A DNA stretch of 48,395 nucleotides from Plantago elongata (GCA_036897095.1 JAYMSP010000526.1:1-48395), one strand, 5' to 3'. Positions 10,334-22,448 are shown, counted from the stretch's first letter. The notes: generated by a model not told the origin, from the letters alone. Program-made: numbers and translations.

Positions 10334-12876
10334 GTTTTAAATTATTATCTTTTTAAAGAAAATAACTCTATATTATTTAAATATATTATTTTAATTTCAA
10401 TACTAACCACTTTTTTATCTATCTTTTCGCAGATGGTTGTTATTTATGTATCCTTGCATTTGTTAAGCATTGACTTTACATTTCTTTTAAATTTAATGTT
10501 TTAAATCTTTTAACATTATTATTTTTTGCTAATCTAATATATTGTTTTCTAAACATAAGTAAAACCTGTCATGACAACACCACATAATAATAGTACTAGT
10601 TATTATAATAATGATTATCGTCACCACTAAATTTTTGTACATGTTCATAAACCGACCTGTGATTCGTAAGACTTACAAAAACCCGACCAATAGGATTTAT
10701 AAGAAGAAATGAAAAGCATTATAAATTAAAAATGAATCCGCTATTTTTGTCTTTCAATAAAATTACCTCTCTTAAAATTGCATGCTAACTTTCCAATTTC
10801 GTTCCTCACCAAATGAGAGATATTACATACGTGACACAGATGGAATGTTGAAAATTTCAAGCGATTATATCATAGTATTTTTCATATTTAGTAATTAAAT
10901 TATTTATTAATTTAAACATGTTATGTATAGATTAATTCTAAAGTTTTACTCCATCGAATATTGATAGATTATTGACTAGTATGAGTTATAGAGAATCTTT
11001 AGTATAAATTTGATCGGGACAAGTACCCAAAATCCCAAAGTATAATGTCTAACGAAACTTGATATTTTGAAAATTGTTTGGTTGTATCTCCAAAAGATCT
11101 AGAAAGTGAAGTGCATTGTAGTACTGACTTGTGTATGTGTCACATGGCATATTCTCAGTTTGGAAACTTGTTAGATGTTTCAGCCAAATAAATGAGACAC
11201 ACGGCCATTTACCAGTCACACTAGTATAATGTTCATTAGTATTAACTTGGGTGATATCAAAAAGATATGGAGGCAGTTCAACTTGTCTTTTGGGTTCAAT
11301 GAACCAAACCAAGTAGCTAATCAACTAGCAAAGTTGAAAACTACATCGTTTAAATTTTAAAATATATATTTTCCATATATTTAATACCCCAATTAACAAA
11401 ATTAAAAATTTTAAACAAAAAATCAAAATCAATAATGAAAATTAAATTAAAATATTCTTCAAATGTAGGATAGTAAATAAAAAATCAAAATTATTAATAA
11501 AAATTAAATTAAAACAACCGAAGAAATTTAATTTAGAGTTCAAGTGATGTTGACTTCTTTCTCGTTAATTCTAAGCCTTTAACTATGAGTAACGTAAATA
11601 TTTATGACGAATTATATATTCTCTTGTAAATTGTATAATATATGTTTAATTATTTATTTTTTTGAATTATGAAAAAATAAAATTAAATAAAAAATAACGA
11701 TTGATAGCGATAGAAAATGATAGTAGAGTGCGATATGGAGCAATAATTAAGTGTGATAAAAGGTAATAAATATGTATCAAATAATCGACACATTAATGAG
11801 AATAAAATTTTAAAACCTTATCCTACCGTAAAAAATCTCTACTAAATTAGCACTTTTTCGGATAGGCCGATAACCACAAAGTGTTTAGTTTCCCGTGTAG
11901 CAGTTTATAACTTGTAAGTGAACTGTTTACATCTAATATATAGAATTTTCATAAAATAAACAAAGAGTATACTCGAATAGTATATGTTAAATGGAGAAAC
12001 ACCCTAGAAATCCACATCACATGATAATTTCAAATACTAATCAAACTCAAACATACTAAGTTGATAATGAACATGTAATTATGGACCAATAAATAGTATC
12101 AGAACTAAATCAACCTCTAACCAATTTCAAATACTAATCAAACTCAAACGTACTAAGTTGATAATGTACATGTAATTATGACCCATAAATGGTATCAGAA
12201 TTAAATCAACCTCCAACCCAAAAGAGTGTGATTGTTGGTATTAGAGAGTTGAGGAATGTAACACCACAAGTTTTAAAAAAGTTTATTAAAAAGACTGGAA
12301 TGCTACTCATAAGAAGAGAAAAATAAAAAGCAACCATGTTCTTTTATGAAAACGGTATGTATAAATTTTAAGAGCGTGATTCGTCTAGTAAAATATTCGT
12401 TGTGCACTCAAATAAGTACAAAGTACGAAAAAAAAATCATGCGGGACCATCATATCAAATAGATAGCATTGGTAATCACGTCCGTCAAATAACGAGGTCT
12501 CTGGGTATTTTTCTCAAATGAGCGGAGCTCGAATTATTAATAAAACTAGCTAGCTCCTTTTTGAGTTTGAGTCGAGTCAAACTTGAGCTCGCCTCAATTA
12601 GCTTGATCTTTAACCTACCTAAGTTGAGTTTGAATTCGTTACATGAAAAATGAATATTAATTAAATATTAAAAATTACTATATTTTTATGAGTTTAATGG
12701 AACCTACTCGAATAACGAGTCAGACCCTATTCTATTTAATCATAAAATCAGTCTAAAACTCATCTCGAGTTCGACTCAAACATCATATCGAACTAGATCT
12801 CTCACCCCGAATGTACCGGGTGTTAAAATGGTAACACGACGATATGTGGCTACCATCGTTTTGACCCCAAATCTGT
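10334..12876. other. AT-rich intergenic region with small repeats
   Basis: No gene is supported. It includes a 97-bp tandem duplication (12027-12220) and, at about 12520-12800, a segment rich in GAGCTCG/GAGTCGAGT-type words typical of dispersed plant repeats. The minus-strand frame at 11049-11324 has no recognisable domain and is not called. Confidence 0.5.
12027..12220 (+). repeat. 97-bp tandem duplication
   Basis: Copy one (12027-12123) and copy two (12124-12220) both begin ATTTCAAATACTAATC and differ at only a few bases. Each contains (T/A)GTATCAGAA near its end; the second reads TGGTATCAGAA, like the initiator-tRNA primer site of copia elements, so a retroelement origin is possible. Confidence 0.85.
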
Positions 12877-12884
12877 TATAAATA
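12877..12884 (+). promoter_or_regulatory. TATA box of the UPF0114 gene
   Basis: TATAAATA lies 51-58 bp before the ATG at 12935. With the usual 25-35 bp spacing, transcription would start near 12910 and leave a very short 5' UTR. Confidence 0.55.
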
Positions 12885-12934
12885 TCTAGCTCTACACCAT
12901 CGCAATTTCCATTACTGCCTGCTTCTACACAGCC

Positions 12935-15570
12935 ATGAATCTTTGTAACAAAGCTTTAACCAAACCACCATTACCAGGATTGTTTACCAGCACAAGAAAA
13001 TCAATTCCAAATATCAAATGGCTCCATAACGCTCACATTTCTACCACAAAGTGTTTGTCAGTACACAATCATCAACCACTGCTTAAGACGGCCGAACAGA
13101 TTATTAAACCGGCCGATGCTATTTCCGGTGTATCGTATAATCCTGAAAAACATAAGCTGGAAAATCTAGAGGTCTTCATAGAGAAGGTGAACTATAGTCA
13201 ATGTATATACATTATATATATACGATATCTTCTTGAAATGACAGGTACTCTGTTTCTTATGTTCTTGATCGGTTTGATTTATACACTTCACAGGTTATTT
13301 ATAGCTGTAGGTTCTTTGCTATTCTTGCGGTTTGGGGATCGTTGGTCGGTTCTCTCCTCTGTTTCATCAAGGTATGTATCATGTTTCTAATCCTGACTAG
13401 TTAGCCGATTTGCATCTGCCTGCTATGAATCTGTGATTTTTCCAGATTGTATTGTATGCAATTGGTTCTTGTAAAATAGTTGATCAGTGTCTGCCTGTCC
13501 GGGGTGATCGGGTAAAATCAGGTCAAGTCGAATTTCAGTCATCTGAGGTTAAGAGAAGGGAATAGAAGGGGTTAGAACCTTTTCTCCGGAAGTTCATTTA
13601 ACATGGACCTTTAGGTTCTTAGCTAAGGTTTTAAGGAAGGGGGATCCTTAAAACCAACTACTTAACAAGAAACTCGAGTAATGAGTTTAACCGATCAAAC
13701 ATATGCAAGTAATTGGGTGCCATAAGTAATTAAGTCTGCAATCTGGACAATGTTTAATCCATCGTTGAGTGGTTTCGGGATTATATGGAGTCTGGAACCG
13801 TCCTTTTTACTTCAATTTGAATCCATTTTTGAGTCTTTATAGAGCTTAGGTTACGTGTTGCTGCACTGACTTTCTCAGGTTACCTTGGATAGCAATTCTG
13901 AGAATCCTGGTTAAGTTACCGTCGCTTGGTTCAGTGTAAGTCCCAGGTAATAAATTATGTGGAGTTCTATATTGAAGTCCAGATTCTGGGGGCTTTTTTC
14001 ACAACTAACCATAGCAGATTTCTACTTACATATTCGAAGTATTAAATGAATCGTATGCACAGTCCAGAAGAAGACCTTTTACAGATAATGCAATATTGTA
14101 TATAAAATAAAATAAATTACGATATAACTTTTTATATTAAAAGATACATGTACGGCACCTAATATAGTATCCACACACTTAATTAAGGTGAAATTTCATA
14201 TATTATCTTCCACTTTGTTCATATATATTTCTATATTGTTGCAATAAATGTTCAATGTGAGATAATTCTCTAAGTGGTTTGTATTCTGTTATGTAACTAT
14301 GTGATCATAGGTTCGAACCTCTATTTATTTTATTTTTAATATTGAGAGCTCACAAAAGTGAGGGTCGGATGGTAGAAGCCCTGATGTCAATTCGATTGGG
14401 ATGGCTTTATTTTCGGGCCGGATCATTAACTCTTTATTTTAATATTGAGAGCTCACAAAAGTGAGGGCCGGAAGGTAGAAGCCTGATGGCAATTCGATTG
14501 GGCCGGCTTTATTTTCGGGTCGAATCATTAACTGTTTATTTTATTTTTAATATTGAGAGCTCACAAAATTGAGGGCTAGATGGTAGAAGCCAGATGACAA
14601 TTCGATTGGGCCGGCTTTATTTTCGGGCCATGGATCGGGCTGGGTGGGCAAGAGGACCTGTTAATTTTAATAATAAAATTAATATTTATATTTTATATTT
14701 ATTATTATTGAGTCTTATTTTTTAATGAGTATTTTCTTTTTATACCCATGTAACTTTTTAGATTGTCTGATCTGTAGCAATTGTACGAAGTTCACAGAAG
14801 CAGACTAGAGTTGGATTGATGTAACCAAAATAGTCATGCACGCGTTGCATTGGACTGATATGCAAAATGAACTAGTAGTAGTTTACAGTAGACAGCCTAT
14901 TTTTGTTTACCGAGAACATATAAGAAATTTTTCTTGGAGCAACTGACAATTTATGGTCATATTTAGGGATGTGTGTATGTGGCTTCATCATTTCACGGAT
15001 ACATGGCGGACAGGACAAAAGTGATTTCATGGCTTGTTGAGGCTACTGGTATGTATATTTATGTTTATTCGTCCCAAGTAGACTTTATTCTGTTAGATTA
15101 AGTTAACAACGATATGCTGCAGACGTCTACCTTCTTGGAACTGTGATGCTTGTCTTTGGAATGGGCCTGTACGAGCTATTCATAAGTAACTTGGATAAAC
15201 AACAGTCAGTGCCTACTGAATTCAGATCAAATCTGTTTGGTCTTTTTGTTCTGAAGGTTTCTCCACTTCTCCACTCATGATAAAACCTTTAAGTTCATAA
15301 ATTTTTCATGCTGAATGATCACAATTGATCCTGATGTTCTTCTTCTCTCTGTATGTAACTAATCAGGAACGACCACGATGGCTGGAAATAAAAACAGTGA
15401 ATGAACTGAAAACGAAACTTGGACATGTTATAGTGATGCTACTTCTTATTGGTTTGTTTGATAAGAGCAAGAAGGCAGTGATACAATCTCCTCTGGATCT
15501 GCTTTGCTTTGCTGCATCAGTGCTCCTTTCGTCTGGTTGTCTCTTTCTGCTTTCCAGGCTAAATGTCTGA
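12935..15570 (+). CDS. UPF0114 (YqhA-like) family membrane protein, 5 exons
   Basis: Exons: 12935-13186, 13294-13371, 14967-15048, 15123-15256, 15367-15570. They join in frame to 249 aa. The first ~80 residues are Ser/Thr/Lys-rich with few acids and look like an organelle transit peptide. Residues from about 80 on match the UPF0114 family: a CRFFAILAVWGSLVGSLLCF segment (first membrane helix), GCVYVASSFHG, a second helix around LLGTVMLVFGMGLYELFIS, then ERPRWLEIKTVNELKTKLGH and two more hydrophobic helices at the C-terminus. The biochemical role of the family is not established; bacterial relatives are inner-membrane proteins. All introns are GT-AG. Intron 2 (13372-14966) is long and carries a SINE-like repeat. 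From memory the closest Arabidopsis relatives are AT4G19390 and AT5G13720. Family call is confident; location is inferred. Confidence 0.9.
14250..14640 (+). mobile_element. SINE-like element with triplicated body in UPF0114 intron 2
   Basis: A tRNA-like head has an A-box-like CTAAGTGGTT (14270-14279) and a perfect B box GGTTCGAACC (14310-14319), about 30 bases apart. It is followed by three tandem copies of a ~105-bp body, each opening TTTAATATTGAGAGCTCACA and ending near GGCTTTATTTTCGGG; copies begin near 14335, 14436 and 14541. A SINE whose body was tandemly amplified is the simplest reading. No flanking duplication was found. Confidence 0.55.
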
Positions 15571-16586
15571 GACTATATAATTTCCATGTACATACTTCGC
15601 TTTAGCTTGCTTGATACTAGTTGAACTGAGCCTATGGAGCTCCTGTTCCATACTCATGGGTCTTTAGCTGTAATATCTACTAATAATGCTTAGTTCTGAT
15701 ATACGAAATATCATTAATATATAGAGCTAGTAAAAACCGATAAGCTAAAGATCTGCACACTTGTAATGAATATGTGTTGTTTAAGGCAAGATTCAATACA
15801 ATCCATCATTGCATGTTTTTGTGTAGTCGAAAAACAGGAATGCTCGTAATATGTCCGGTGAAACTTCAATGCAAGCGACTAAGAAACAGTTAAATTCTTC
15901 TCAGTGTACATAAAGAAGTTGTCTCTTAACACAGTTTGAATCACAAATCTCCTCCCCCTGGCCCCTTGCACAAGCTGAGCGTGAATGGAACCTTAGAGGA
16001 GTGGCAGAGCAAAATACCTCAAGGTGCCTACTATTGGCCGCAGAGTGAGGATCGTACATTGATTGTAATAAACCGTGTTGATTGGGAAATGAAACGTATT
16101 GAGTGATATAATTCCTTACATGTGTTACTTATCTCTATATCTGTTGAACACTTGGACAATTCTCCTCAAGCTAGCTTTCACTGAAACTGAAACTGATTAT
16201 GAGACTTGGTTGTTTAGAAATTCGATTGCTTTGATGCTAATCCTGGTACTCCGGATACTAATCTTATTGCTAAGAAAATTATTAATATTATTATTTATAG
16301 AGCTTGGAAAGTTCCGGAACTGAAGTCCCATGTTGAGAACTTTATGGTAGTATAGTACTTTTTGCTCTTTTATCGTTGATGTTTTAGGCTGGATCTGTTT
16401 AAATCGCCTTATGCTTGTATTTATTTTTGGAATAATGAAATAACGTTCGACTCCAAAACATATTATTATACAAGCATATGTAACCTTAAGTCTAGTATAA
16501 GCGGATGTATTTATCAGTGGATTCGATTTAAAAGGGTATGCCGTCGAAGGATAATATATTTTTGGAAAAAAATATGAAGATAAAGT
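15571..16586. other. 3' flank of UPF0114 gene, intergenic
   Basis: No gene is supported. The frame at 16099-16323 has no recognisable domain. A possible poly(A) signal AATAAA lies near 16067, rather far from the stop. Confidence 0.35.
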
Positions 16587-17065
16587 TGTTAGTTGTTAAT
16601 AGTTCGATCGATTACACCTCAAAATCAACCAACTGCTTTAATAAAACACAATTAATAATCAAAGAACAAACACAAGAAAAATTACGTGGTTCGACATAAT
16701 CACTTCAATCTACATTCACAGAGAATCAAGGATCTTTATTACTTTTTCAACCTCCAACAAAATAAATTTGTTATGCATAAATTGAAACGAAATACAATTT
16801 GAAGTTCTCATTACAAAATCTCATAACATCAGCTACAATAAACTCCCTCACTCGCAGAGAATCTAATCAGATAATTATAAATAATTTTGAGACGGTGATG
16901 AACAACACCACATGTTTCCTATTTTTATATCGAAGAAAGAAACCAACAAGCTGGGCAAGCAAGAACCACACGATTACATATGTCAGATCGATCATCCAAC
17001 TATTGAGGATAAAAGCATATTAGTAGAAATGTGCTTCTGTAAGCAATTCTTGTTAACAACCAACA
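16587..17065 (-). mobile_element. Probable solo copia-type LTR
   Basis: The segment begins TGTTAGTTGTTAAT and ends GTTAACAACCAACA, so its ends are imperfect inverted repeats of TG...CA type. Read on the minus strand, it contains TTCTCTGTGAATGTAGATTG and then GAACCACGTAATTTTTCTTG, phrases I associate with copia LTRs (a GAACCACGTAA block). The 5-bp flanks (AAAGT, AATTT) do not match, so boundaries are tentative. Confidence 0.45.
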
Positions 17066-18175
17066 AATTTAATTTTCACAATTACAATTGAATCACATTT
17101 TAAATTCTTAGAAATAACCCTAAAATCTCACATTGATATATTTTTCCGATCAGTTAGCTAATTCAGGTTAACTTGTTAAGGTGATCAAATAAGCGAGTGT
17201 ATAGATTAGAAAAATCATATGAAACTGGATTGTAAAGTGATTTTAAATAAAGTTGATTGAACGTTTTAATTTAAAATTATTTGTGGTGATCAAGTACGTT
17301 ATAATTAACTAATAATGTACTACTGAGAAAAGTGGCGGGATAAGTTCAAATGTTTGAGGTGTGAAAGAAACTAAACACACAACCAGTGATATTACACGCA
17401 TGCAATTCAATGCTACAGACACAAAATGTGTGTTGTATTCTGATTAGCCATTTTCAAGATTACAGACATCTGGAAAGCAATCAGATACTCAATAAATTTA
17501 ATTGAACTCACACACAAACAAACAATCGGTGGCTCACTCAACCCAATTTCTTCTTCTTCTTCTTGTCATTTTCATCGACACCAACACAAGAGGTACTCTA
17601 AATTTCGTTTTTTTTCTTTCCTTCTTTGGAATTTACGATATGGGTTTTCTGAGTTTATCTCAAAGCTACCTTCTTTTTTTTCTTTCCTGAATCTGCTCTG
17701 TGTTTTATGTTTTAACCCGAGATCAAACTTTGGTCTTTTTATGTTCCTTACTGTACCAAAGTTTGTTCTTTTTTGCATCTGTACTGTGTTTTACGTTTAG
17801 CTTGAATGTTATGATATGTGAATGCACCTTTCTCACTTGCTTCTGTAATTACTAATTAATCTATATGCTCAATTGTGTTCTAAATTCTAATCAGTACAGT
17901 AATGTCTTATTCATCTAGTGATCTCAGCCAATCCGTTTCGAATAGCCAGATGCCCCGATTTTGTGTTTGCAATGTTTCTTGTTTATGTTCTAGGGCAACC
18001 AAGATATCTTTACTGCTAGCTAGCTGTATTTTTTTCACAAGTTAACGGCTCGCTTATATTTATTAATGTGATAATCCACATTTTATTTCTTTTTCATAGT
18101 TTCAATTCCCAAAGCTAATGTTTTGTTTATCACATTGCCTTGAATACTCTAGAACTGGCAACCAACACAAGTATC

Positions 18176-18949
18176 ATGGAGAAGGACATTATAACATACA
18201 GGAGGAGACGGTTATGTACGACCAAGAACCCTCAAGGAACATCCAAGCCTGATTCCTTGACTAAAGTCACCCAACAATCTGAGGTGAGACATAAAAGAAC
18301 AACATTGTGACAGTACAGAAGACCAGTAAATCTAGCTGTTCATTATTAACTAGTACTGATATAATCAGTCCTATATCTGCAGCAACACAATTTTGTTTGT
18401 GTGTAAAGAATTTATGTTAGTATTTGTCTAGTCCACTTTCTGTTTTCGGTAACTATAGGATTTTGTTTTCGTTAGGGATTCATGACACTAGGTAAACAAA
18501 TTTTATGTTCGTAGCCTCGATTTCTCCTTTTGCATTGAGTACATGTGCATGTTTGTGTATTATGTTGAGCTGTTATTTCTTAATGTCTACGTAATCCCAA
18601 AACTTACTTGCATTTCTAATCAAGTATGGGTGGATGCAAATAATTTGGTGTTGATTTATAAAACACGATTATGACAAGCAGTTGCCGACAAAAACACGAC
18701 AAAATATAATGACGAAATCTGGCAGATCATGTCTGAATTTCACTTCCTTGATTGCACAATGACTTTTATTGTCCTGAAGTTCTTTATAGTGAGTGCACAC
18801 TGCACTTCAGTAAACTCACGCCTTCAACACGTGATCAATGCTTGAAAAAAATCAATTATGTAACAGATTATTGGAAAGAACGGCTACGAGATAAACCAGC
18901 TTTAGAAAGATTTTCTGATTCATAAAATTGCCTTCACAGTCTGTAAGAA

Positions 18950-18982
<33 letters not shown>

Positions 18983-21601
18983 CTATAAATCTTTCGCGTT
19001 CCTCGGTCTCTAAAATGCAATTATCTTACCCCTCTGGTTCATGTTCTTATATTGGTGCTTATTAATTCATCCGTAAGTAGAGATTTTGTATCTGCTTAAA
19101 ATGTTTAACCTCTTTTTTTTGCCATGAAGATTTGCGCTGGAGAGAACTCAATGGCCATACTGGAGGGACAGAGCAATTCTGATAATCTAGGACCTAAAAC
19201 TGATACTACATGGTCTAACTTGTCTATACAAGAGAAGATGAGTTCAGCAATAAAAGTATACTCTCGAAGATCCAAACATAAACTGAAAAAGGTTATTAGA
19301 ATATCTCTAGTTCCTTCTTGTGAGAAAAGGAAGTGAAAAACTTATTGTTACTTGCTTGTATGCTTGTCAATTTATTAAATTACAAGTTCATCTGTTCATG
19401 GATTCTTGTTGTGCAATTTTCATTTTTAGTTTCTACTGTCTGCCCCGTGTCACTTTTGTGCAACTATTTTCGTGCTTGAATGTTCATATTGCGATTAGGA
19501 TATACGTCTTGCAAATCTTACCGATCATGAGGGTAATATCTGAATTTAATAATGGACAAGAACTTTGGTTTTGTTGTCTTGCGTTCTACTCTAGTGTCAT
19601 GACTTTATGATCTTTACATTCTTGAATCATTTTGTTTAGTCCATCCATCCAGTCAATGAAATGTATTATATTTTGAAACTTTGTGGAAACCTATGAAACC
19701 AGCAGTCCACATTTAGTCCTCCTTTGTGTTTCTCCTTGAGCATTAGGCCTTGTGGTTTTGATAGATCCAGACAGTAGATAGTGACTGCGGATCATTACAT
19801 ATTTTGTTCACCTTTAGAAGAAATAGAAGCATGCAAAGTTTGAAAGTTAATAATTAAGAGTAGTGAATTTGTGATACCATATAAATAATTTAATCAAACA
19901 CGAGTACTTACTCTACCACCATCAACGAGGGGAATGCAAGATTCCGGCTTCCTAGATCTATGCAAAACTGACTTCTCTCGAGATATTAATTTTTGGAAGA
20001 GAATAATAATTAGTTGTTAGGGATACAAATTTTGGATGCTTGTAATGCTGTACCCCAAGGGAACTTTCTCGTATATAAGCTTGCAAACTGAGCATCTAAA
20101 TTTGTTGTCTGTTTGGAGCTAAGGTCACTCAGCTGACAGTTTCTTGTATGTACACTACAGGTGCATGATACCCCAGCTACTACTGTGCAAGAACAAGGAG
20201 ATGTCCAAAGCACCAGCCTAGTGCCTGCTAGCAATTTGGGGAAGACACAAGTACAAGCATCTCCGGATATGTTCGCCTGTCCAGCCGGTATGTGTTCTAT
20301 GTTATGCCATTTATTGCACATACACATGTGAATATTTTGCACATGTTGCACGTATTTTGTGAATTGTTCCACAGTTTATGGTTAAATTTTGTATCAGCGC
20401 TATTGTCTATTCCCACTCAATATCATTTTCTCTACTGATGTTGTTTTTACTCCAGTTAAAGATGCAGCTTCTATTGAGTCTGAGTTCCAGCCACTTGATT
20501 TTGGTTCCCGGGAACATAATCTTGATGGGGCATCAGACGTTCATCTTTCTCTTGGCTCAGCTCGTCAAAAGAACATGCCAATTCTAAGAACAAAGGATGG
20601 AGTAAGTAGTTCATGGGGAACTGCGGCTAATAAGAAGCACAAACACCTTGCAGGTTCTATAGCAGCTCTATCAAGCACCAATAATATTCAGGTAATTACA
20701 AAACACTATCCACTTTTCCCACTGACTATTGAGTTGTTAAAGGGATGATATCATTTGTACTTCCTGAATTTGCTATGATGTCAGTTACATTGATTATGCT
20801 TCAGCGTGTTAATTATTTTTCTGCTTTTTGCACAAAACTTGTGACTGCTTTTTCAACGTGTTGCACAAATCTTGCGTGGAAGTTTTAGTTAGTTCGCAAT
20901 TCTTTGGCTTCCTCTGTCATGCTCTGTGCTTATATATTACACTTTTGTGGCATATGTTTCAGTTTCTCGAGGAGACAAGCAATGATGTGACTCCCCAATT
21001 CAGTACCTCCCAGAATCTTATGGCTTATAGTGTTCCGGGTGCGAGTAATCAGTCAAGTCAGGAAGCTATGCAATCTCCCCACTCCCCTTTCCAGTGTAGT
21101 TCACATGGAGTGCTGTTAACTAGAGATGGATCTGCTCGGACCAACAGAAATAGCATACCTGAATTTGGTGCAAATTTGTGGTATGAAGATGAACTAGACA
21201 GTCTCTGGATTGGTGTGAGAAGACATGGACTTGGAAATTGGGACAAGATATTAAGGGACCGGAGACTCACGTTCATGCCATGGAGAAGAGCACACCAGCT
21301 GGCCCACAGGTGGCAAGCGGAACAATCAAATCCGCGTGTGAGAAATCCTGTTTGTCAGAATTACCTGGAAAATGTTTCTTCTCCTGGGCCTCCTGTTGTT
21401 CCATCTCCTGGTTGTCTAAGACTCCAGTGGCCGAACGAATCTGTTCATGAAGCGACGACACAGCAGCAAGTACAACTGAGTCTGAATACTGCAGGCAGCT
21501 TCTGCTCCTTGTTAAGGCAGGTTGAGCAGAATGCATTACAAGCTGCTAATGTCAATACACAGTTGTTCATGGGGCGTGTAAACCCTGACAAAGGCGTTTA
21601 A
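18176..21601 (+). CDS. Myb/SANT-like protein resembling CHR4 C-terminal region, no helicase
   Basis: Exons: 18176-18283, 19130-19291, 20161-20287, 20456-20691, 20963-21601; 423 aa, in frame throughout. A non-coding first exon near 17500-17590 with a GT donor and an intron ending TACTCTAG before 18156 is plausible. The N-terminus is basic (YRRRRLCTTK; later YSRRSKHKLKK), likely nuclear localisation. The middle is Ser/Gln-rich with LSLGSARQK. At residues ~270-320 lies a Myb-like helix-turn-helix: LWYEDELDSLWIGVRRHGLG, then NWDKILRDRRLTF and LAHRWQAEQ. This wording is close to the Myb-like domain near the end of plant CHD3-type remodeller CHR4 (PICKLE-RELATED 1). Chromodomains, PHD finger and SNF2 motor are absent, and the upstream DNA holds none. 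It may be a separate DNA/chromatin-binding family or a truncated derivative. The exon 2 acceptor (CCATGAAG) is weak. Confidence 0.62.
18950..18974. repeat. (GT)n microsatellite in intron 1
   Basis: About 12 GT units lie inside the first coding intron of the Myb-like gene, followed by an imperfect ATGTGTAT extension. Confidence 0.95.
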
Positions 21602-21824
21602 TAGGTGTATCTATGAATTTTCATTCAGTATCGGTATATAACTATATATAAAATGTAATTACATTATTCTAATATATATAAGACCAAATGTGATTTTGTT
21701 CAAACAGGTTGGATTTATTGTTTGATTCTCTGGACCCTTAGCCTTTCGTATTTGACACCATTGTGAACTTGCATCCCATAATAACAGTGGCCATTGATTT
21801 CAAAATTCTGGTACATTTTCAGTG

Positions 21825-22015
21825 TGGTAGTCAGTTGTGCTCTTTCCTGTCCATATGTGTGCCATTCATTGCGCATACCATGTTGTGTATAGTTTCGCGC
21901 ATGTTGTGCGCATTTTGTGAATTGTTCCACAGTTGCGCAAGTTTTCACTCAATGCATTTCCTTTCCTGCAGTTGTTTTCACATCTTATAAATGCAGCTTC
22001 TTGTGAGTTAGGTTG
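21825..22015 (+). repeat. Diverged partial copy of Myb-like gene intron 3/exon 4
   Basis: This downstream segment repeats the 20268-20490 region of the gene. Shared words in order: CCTGTCCA, GCCATT-ATTGC-CATAC, ATTTTGTGAATTGTTCCACAG, a CACTCAAT block, and ATGCAGCTTCT at the exon start. It is shorter and has lost the frame. It looks like the remnant of a tandem duplication of part of the gene. Confidence 0.65.
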
Positions 22016-22094
22016 GTTTGGTCTGCCGGGTCTTCCAGTGCACCCCATATTTACAAAGAGTATGGAACCGTGTGTTGGATCCCACACTCGTTAG

Positions 22095-22131
22095 GAACGG
22101 GAACTGAAATCACACAGTGTTGTTCCCGTTC
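22095..22131. repeat. Perfect 10-bp inverted repeat upstream of AP4E
   Basis: GAACGGGAAC (22095-22104) and GTTCCCGTTC (22122-22131) are exact reverse complements separated by 17 bases, so a hairpin could form. It lies about 320 bp before the AP4E start codon. No role is known. Confidence 0.8.
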
Positions 22132-22300
22132 GGTCCTGAACCATACAGCTCGACAATTTCGGTTCACAGTTCTCTTTGGTCCGGTCCTATGTCTCCATGA
22201 GACCAAATGAAGTCCCACAAATTGGCAAATGACACATAGACAGAGTTGGTCATCTCCTCCAAATGACGAAATTGATTGATTCAAGTGTGAATTGACTGAC

Positions 22301-22427
22301 ACATATACAAACCATAGACAAACAGATCATCCCTTCCAAATTCTGATCGTCCCGTTTATGGTCACCGCTAGCTTCACAATTAGTCACATACATACCATAG
22401 ACAAATTGATCATCCCTTCCAAATTAC
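22301..22427 (+). repeat. Direct repeat in the AP4E 5' flank
   Basis: A ~42-bp unit occurs at 22301-22343 and again at 22386-22427, sharing ACCATAGACAAA and GATCATCCCTTCCAAATT. The second copy ends about 22 bp before the AP4E ATG, so the repeat lies in the promoter or 5' UTR. Confidence 0.85.
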
Positions 22428-22448
22428 CCTTCTCTGCAAATTGATCCG

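Noticed and set aside
13187..13390. Longer first exon of the UPF0114 gene reading through to 13390
   Set aside because: It runs into intron 1, while splicing at 13186/13294 restores the conserved family sequence VIYSCRFFAIL.
20010..20372. 120-aa minus-strand frame over the Myb-like gene
   Set aside because: Antisense to coding exon 3; it shares words with the minus-strand frame at 21715-21948 only because the DNA is duplicated.
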